Shown: positions 60,921-64,000 of the stretch, piece after piece | Position numbering within the stretch: the stretch's first letter is position 1 | How the letters are laid out: every line of letters starts with the position of its first letter | From: Piscinibacter sp. XHJ-5 | GTDB taxonomy: Bacteria; Pseudomonadota; Gammaproteobacteria; Burkholderiales; Burkholderiaceae_C | Length of the DNA: 64,000 nt | Reading direction: 5' to 3' | Assembly: GCF_029855045.1 (NCBI RefSeq) | Contig: NZ_CP123228.1 | Location: 5,828,001-5,892,000 of the forward strand | Position numbers and translations under genes: made by a program | The notes under the pieces: generated by a model | What the model was told of the DNA's origin: nothing | Databases searched by the model: none | The model's input: the letters and a program-made list of their open reading frames with translations, nothing else

Positions 60921-62058
60921 GGGCGCCTCGTGCGGGTCGCATCAGATATCCGGCGCCATGCCAGCGCAGATGCCGCGCGACACGCGCCGGCGCATCGACG
61001 AGCGTCATGCCGAGCGGAAAGGCGCGAGGCGCGATCGTCAGCAGGCCGACGAACGCGCTGTCGATGTGGGTCACTTCGCGCAGCACGCAGCACAGCCGAG
61101 GCGCGCCAGCGTCCACGGCCTGTGCGAGCGCCTGGCGTAGCGGCTGCAGGTTGGACCGCGCCCAGGCCCCCGTGAGCGTGAGCGTGCAGGTGTCCCCGGC
61201 GAGCTGCACGGCGACGGTCGCAGCCGCCAGCGCCGAGTGGCTCGGCCGGCGAACCAGCGCCAGCGGCAGAACCCGCGTCACCAGCAGCCGCAGCAGCACC
61301 GCGCCGTCGCCGGCATAACGGCGCCACAGCGACGGCTCCTCGACGACGCGCCACAGCCACTCGAGACCGAAGCGCTGCAGCAGCCGCGGCGCGCGGCGCA
61401 CGGTGCCGGCGGCGAAGTTGACCACCGCGCCGAGGTGGCAGCGCACCGGCACGGCGAGCTTCGCGCGGTTGTGCTCCAGCCACGCCTGCCCCTTCTTTGC
61501 GCCGAGCGCCGCCACGAGGAACTGGGCGCCGCTGGCATTGATGCGTGCAATGCGCTCGGCGCCGCTCATCTCGGCGATGCTGCCGAAGCCGGGCGAGTCG
61601 AAGCCGGCGCAGCGCAAGCCGCGCGAGCTCGCGTTGACCCGCTCGCAGGCGGCCTGGGCGGCGCCGTCCGGTCCGCCGAAAAAGAACACCGACAGCGGCG
61701 GCCCTAGGTGCCTGTCGAGCGCCTCGAAGAGGTCGGCACCAGCCACCCGCTCGCGCAACGGAAGGCCGAGCAGGCGTGCCAGCCACACCAGCGGCATGCC
61801 GTCGGCGAGGCTCATGTCAGCGTGCGTCACCGAGTCGCGAAACGCCGGGTCGTCCAGCGCACCGACGAGAAAATTGAGGTTGGGCGTCGCGATCATGCAG
61901 GTCTTGTTCGTGAAGGCGGCGCTGCGCACCGCGTGCACCGCGCCGGCCAGGTCGACAGTGTCCAGCGGCAGGCCGAGCAGGCACACGACGTCGCGCTGGA
62001 AGTCGACAACCTGCGGAGCGGCGGCCGCGGCCGCTCGCCATTCACCGGGGCTTGTCAT
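60913..62058 (-). CDS. WecG/TagA-type glycosyltransferase with C-terminal STAS domain
   Basis: A 381-residue protein. Residues ~25-265 are a WecB/TagA/CpsF (GT26) enzyme with TPNLNF (58-63), ADGMPLVW (85-92) and RVAGADL (104-110). Residues ~283-375 look like a STAS domain: LTLTGAWARSN, the HIDSAFVGLLTIA helix start and LTLVDAPARV. GT26 enzymes add the second sugar to the lipid-linked chain. The STAS part may bind a regulator or a partner enzyme. The start overlaps the GT2 stop by 17 bp. The Ser of DSAF is where STAS phosphorylation usually occurs. Confidence 0.82.
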   Translation of the reverse strand: MTSPGEWRAAAAAAPQVVDFQRDVVCLLGLPLDTVDLAGAVHAVRSAAFTNKTCMIATPNLNFLVGALDDPAFRDSVTHADMSLADGMPLVWLARLLGLPLRERVAGADLFEALDRHLGPPLSVFFFGGPDGAAQAACERVNASSRGLRCAGFDSPGFGSIAEMSGAERIARINASGAQFLVAALGAKKGQAWLEHNRAKLAVPVRCHLGAVVNFAAGTVRRAPRLLQRFGLEWLWRVVEEPSLWRRYAGDGAVLLRLLVTRVLPLALVRRPSHSALAAATVAVQLAGDTCTLTLTGAWARSNLQPLRQALAQAVDAGAPRLCCVLREVTHIDSAFVGLLTIAPRAFPLGMTLVDAPARVARHLRWHGAGYLMRPARGAHA

Positions 62059-63241
62059 CACGTTTGGTCCGCACCCATTCCACCTGCCGATGCCCGAACA
62101 GCCGGGCATAGATGGGCAGCTTGCCCAGCACATAGAGCGGCACGCCGAGCAGCTCGCGCAAGGAGACGATGCGCCGCGCGTGTCCCGCCCAGGCCAGCAG
62201 CACCGCCACGCTCAACAATGCGACACCCGCGGCTGCCAGCGCCAGCGGCACGGCATGGCCGCCGAGCAAGGCGAGCAATGCGCCCAGCGCCAGCGCGCCC
62301 GACAGCAGCAGCACCAGCGCGGCCAGCGGCGGCACGCAAAGATCGAGGACCATCGCCCCCAGCCCCACGCGGCCGCGTGTGAGGGCCAGTCCCAGCAGCC
62401 GCGGCGCCTGCGTCGCGATGACGCCCAGGTGCCCATGCTCCCATCGCGTGCGCTGCGCCGCCAGTCCCGCCGCCTGCTCGGGAAAGACGCTGGTCACGCA
62501 GGCCTCCGGCGCGAAGACCGGCGGCGATCCGGCAGCGGCGAGGTCGAGGCCGAGCTGCAGGTCCTCCACCAGATGGCCGGAGGCGAGCGGCGCGCTGCGG
62601 ATCAGCCTCCAGGGAAACGCCATGCCGGTGCCCATCAGCTGGCAAGGCCAGCCGGCGCGGTACCAGCCCAGCGGACGCACCTGGTTCTTCACGACCCAGG
62701 CGAATTCGGCGATGCGGGTGCGCAGCCCCGCGCCCGGCGGCGACTGCATGAGGTACAGCGCCTGCACCGGCCGCTGCTGCGCCAGGCATTCGCGCGCGAG
62801 CCGGTCGACGGCGCCGCGCTGCACGGCGCAGTCGGCATCGATGATCAGTACCACCTCCGGCGGATCGTCCGCGAGCCGCTCCACGCCGAAGGCGAGCGCA
62901 TAGCCCTTGCCGCGCAGCCGGGCATCGGTGCGAACCGCCACCTGGGCACCGGCCGCGGCCGCCACTTGCGCCGTGTCGTCGCTGCAGTTGTCGGCCACGA
63001 CGAGCACACGATCGCCGGGGTCGAGCTGGGCGGTCACCGTGGCCAGCGACGCCGCGATGCCGGCCGCTTCGTTGTGCGCCGGCACCAGCACCGCCAGCCG
63101 GGGTCGACGGGCCGGCAAGTCCGCCGCCGGGCGGTCCCCCGCCGCAAGCACCACCTGGACGAACAGCACCATCACCGGCACCAGCAGCAGCAGCACGACG
63201 GCGGTCAGCGCCGTCGCGAGCCCGAGCAGCACGGCGCTCAT
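62042..63241 (-). CDS. Glycosyltransferase family 2 membrane enzyme
   Basis: A 399-residue processive-type GT2. An N-terminal helix is followed by LAVLVPAHNEAAGI, VVADNCSDD, LIIDADCAV, HLVEDLQLGLD and QRTRWEHG, which supply the Asp residues and the QxxRW motif. Two to four C-terminal helices anchor it. It resembles cellulose-synthase-like enzymes, so it may lengthen a chain or add a sugar at the membrane. It overlaps both neighbours in the operon. Confidence 0.87.
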   Translation of the reverse strand: MSAVLLGLATALTAVVLLLLVPVMVLFVQVVLAAGDRPAADLPARRPRLAVLVPAHNEAAGIAASLATVTAQLDPGDRVLVVADNCSDDTAQVAAAAGAQVAVRTDARLRGKGYALAFGVERLADDPPEVVLIIDADCAVQRGAVDRLARECLAQQRPVQALYLMQSPPGAGLRTRIAEFAWVVKNQVRPLGWYRAGWPCQLMGTGMAFPWRLIRSAPLASGHLVEDLQLGLDLAAAGSPPVFAPEACVTSVFPEQAAGLAAQRTRWEHGHLGVIATQAPRLLGLALTRGRVGLGAMVLDLCVPPLAALVLLLSGALALGALLALLGGHAVPLALAAAGVALLSVAVLLAWAGHARRIVSLRELLGVPLYVLGKLPIYARLFGHRQVEWVRTKRDDKPR

Positions 63242-64000
63242 GCCGCCAGCGCCGGCCGTGCCGCCGGCATGCCGAACCAGGCGGCGAGCTTGGCCGCCTC
63301 GGTGTCGATGTCGTGGCGCTCGAGCACGCGCTGGCGCGCCGCTTCGCCCAGGCGCGCCAACGTGTCGCTGCTGCTGCGCAGGCAGTCCTCCAGCGCGGCG
63401 GCCAGCGCGTCGACGTCGCCGGCGGGCACCAGCCAGCCGTTCTCGCCCGGGCGCACCAGCTCGGGAATCCCCGCCACCTGCGTGGCGACCACCGGCCGGC
63501 GCAGCGCCATCGCCTCCATCAGCACGACGGGCAATCCCTCCGCGAAGCTCGCCAGCACGACGGCGCGGGCAGCCAGCATCTCCTCGCGCACCTGCATGCT
63601 GCTGATCCAGCCGGTGATGCGCACCTGCTGGCGCAGGCCCGCGGCGGCCACGGCAGCCTCCACTTCGCCGCGCATCTCGCCGTCGCCGGCCAGCACCAGC
63701 TCGAAGCCCACGCCGCGCTGGCGCAAGCGCTGCGCCGCCTGCACCAGCAGCAGCTGCCCCTTCTGCTCGCACAGCCGGCCCACGCACACCAGGCGCGTCG
63801 CACCGGGCGGGGCGCTGGCCGGCACCGCATGGAAAGCGGCTTCGATGCCGCAATGCGCCACGCGGATCTTGGGCCAGTGCGCATGCTCCACCCATCGGTA
63901 GAGCTGGCTGCGTCCGTACGAGCTGATGGCCACGGCGAACTCGCAGCGGCGCAGCTTTTCACCCAAGCCGAGGAACTGCGGCCGGTCGAACTCCTCCGGC
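63238..64000 (-). CDS. Glycosyltransferase family 4 enzyme (5' end missing)
   Basis: The C-terminal ~254 codons of a GT-B enzyme, reading in from the right edge. The donor domain has RLVCVGRLCEQKGQLLLVQAAQRL, VLASFAEGLPVVLMEAMALRRPVVATQVAGIPELVRPG with an intact E-x7-E, and DVDALAAALEDCL. The frame stays open to the window end, so the start lies beyond it. It is coupled to the GT2 gene by ATGA and is the most upstream visible gene of the minus-strand operon. Confidence 0.87.
   Translation of the reverse strand, partial: PEEFDRPQFLGLGEKLRRCEFAVAISSYGRSQLYRWVEHAHWPKIRVAHCGIEAAFHAVPASAPPGATRLVCVGRLCEQKGQLLLVQAAQRLRQRGVGFELVLAGDGEMRGEVEAAVAAAGLRQQVRITGWISSMQVREEMLAARAVVLASFAEGLPVVLMEAMALRRPVVATQVAGIPELVRPGENGWLVPAGDVDALAAALEDCLRSSSDTLARLGEAARQRVLERHDIDTEAAKLAAWFGMPAARPALAA

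Noticed and set aside
1..64000. CRISPR arrays, tRNA/rRNA genes, prophage or IS elements
   Set aside because: No spaced direct repeats, no recognisable tRNA or rRNA sequence, and no transposase, integrase or phage structural protein were seen.

Overview
The window is a GC-rich (roughly 70%) chromosomal segment with long, tightly packed genes and many ATGA/GTGA stop-start overlaps. Its content points to a betaproteobacterium of the order Burkholderiales, probably near the Rubrivivax/Leptothrix/Piscinibacter group. The indicators are a Bug-type tricarboxylate receptor, the fmdB-DUF502-aspS-nudB-EEP-clsB string, ubiJ-ubiB, a DUF4148-like exported protein and an EpsL/EpsI-type exopolysaccharide locus. 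No rRNA, tRNA, CRISPR array, phage or insertion sequence was recognised.

Left part (1-12.2 kb): a K+/H+ antiporter cut by the window edge; an NAD(P)-binding/DoxX-like fusion coupled to a DCC-family redox protein; a GbsR/MarR-type repressor whose promoter carries a perfect palindrome, with a related copy in front of the DCC gene; a DUF429 protein; a Tim44-domain protein; a metal-type asparaginase II; and a dihaem lipoprotein cytochrome. Then comes a signalling block: a P-loop ATPase translationally coupled to a membrane hybrid histidine kinase, with a response-regulator gene converging on the kinase and overlapping its 3' end.

Middle part (12.2-36.5 kb): mostly housekeeping and accessory genes. 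These include a GYD protein, DAHP synthase, a ferritin-like protein, a GGDEF-EAL enzyme, a LacI-type repressor, a nuclease-helicase fusion, a Bug receptor, an acyltransferase, an EamA/LytS/LytTR gene run, small exported proteins, a membrane-anchored Mrr-like nuclease, DUF72, a FliA-type sigma factor with no flagellar neighbours, an aldo/keto reductase, an FAD oxidoreductase, MtfA peptidase, and an ATP-dependent DNA ligase with its associated exonuclease. Several long inverted repeats lie between genes; the largest is a 175-bp nested palindrome at 13551-13725.

Right part (36.5-64 kb): the aspS operon (fmdB, DUF502, aspS, nudB, EEP, clsB), a sodium:solute symporter and ubiJ-ubiB, all on the minus strand. 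An exopolysaccharide locus then runs from 46.1 kb to the window end. It holds the initiating undecaprenyl-phosphate sugar transferase, an EpsL-type outer-membrane barrel, galE and a manC-type bifunctional enzyme; an EpsI protein with no exosortase beside it; a DUF1996-PA14-DUF1996 secreted-protein trio; a glycosyltransferase with a pyruvyltransferase; and a minus-strand operon of three GT4 enzymes, a GT2, a serine-acetyltransferase-like enzyme and a WecG/TagA glycosyltransferase carrying a C-terminal STAS domain. Together these could build, pyruvylate, acetylate and export a mannose/galactose/glucose-type polysaccharide. The DUF1996 trio and the GT-STAS fusion are the least understood parts.
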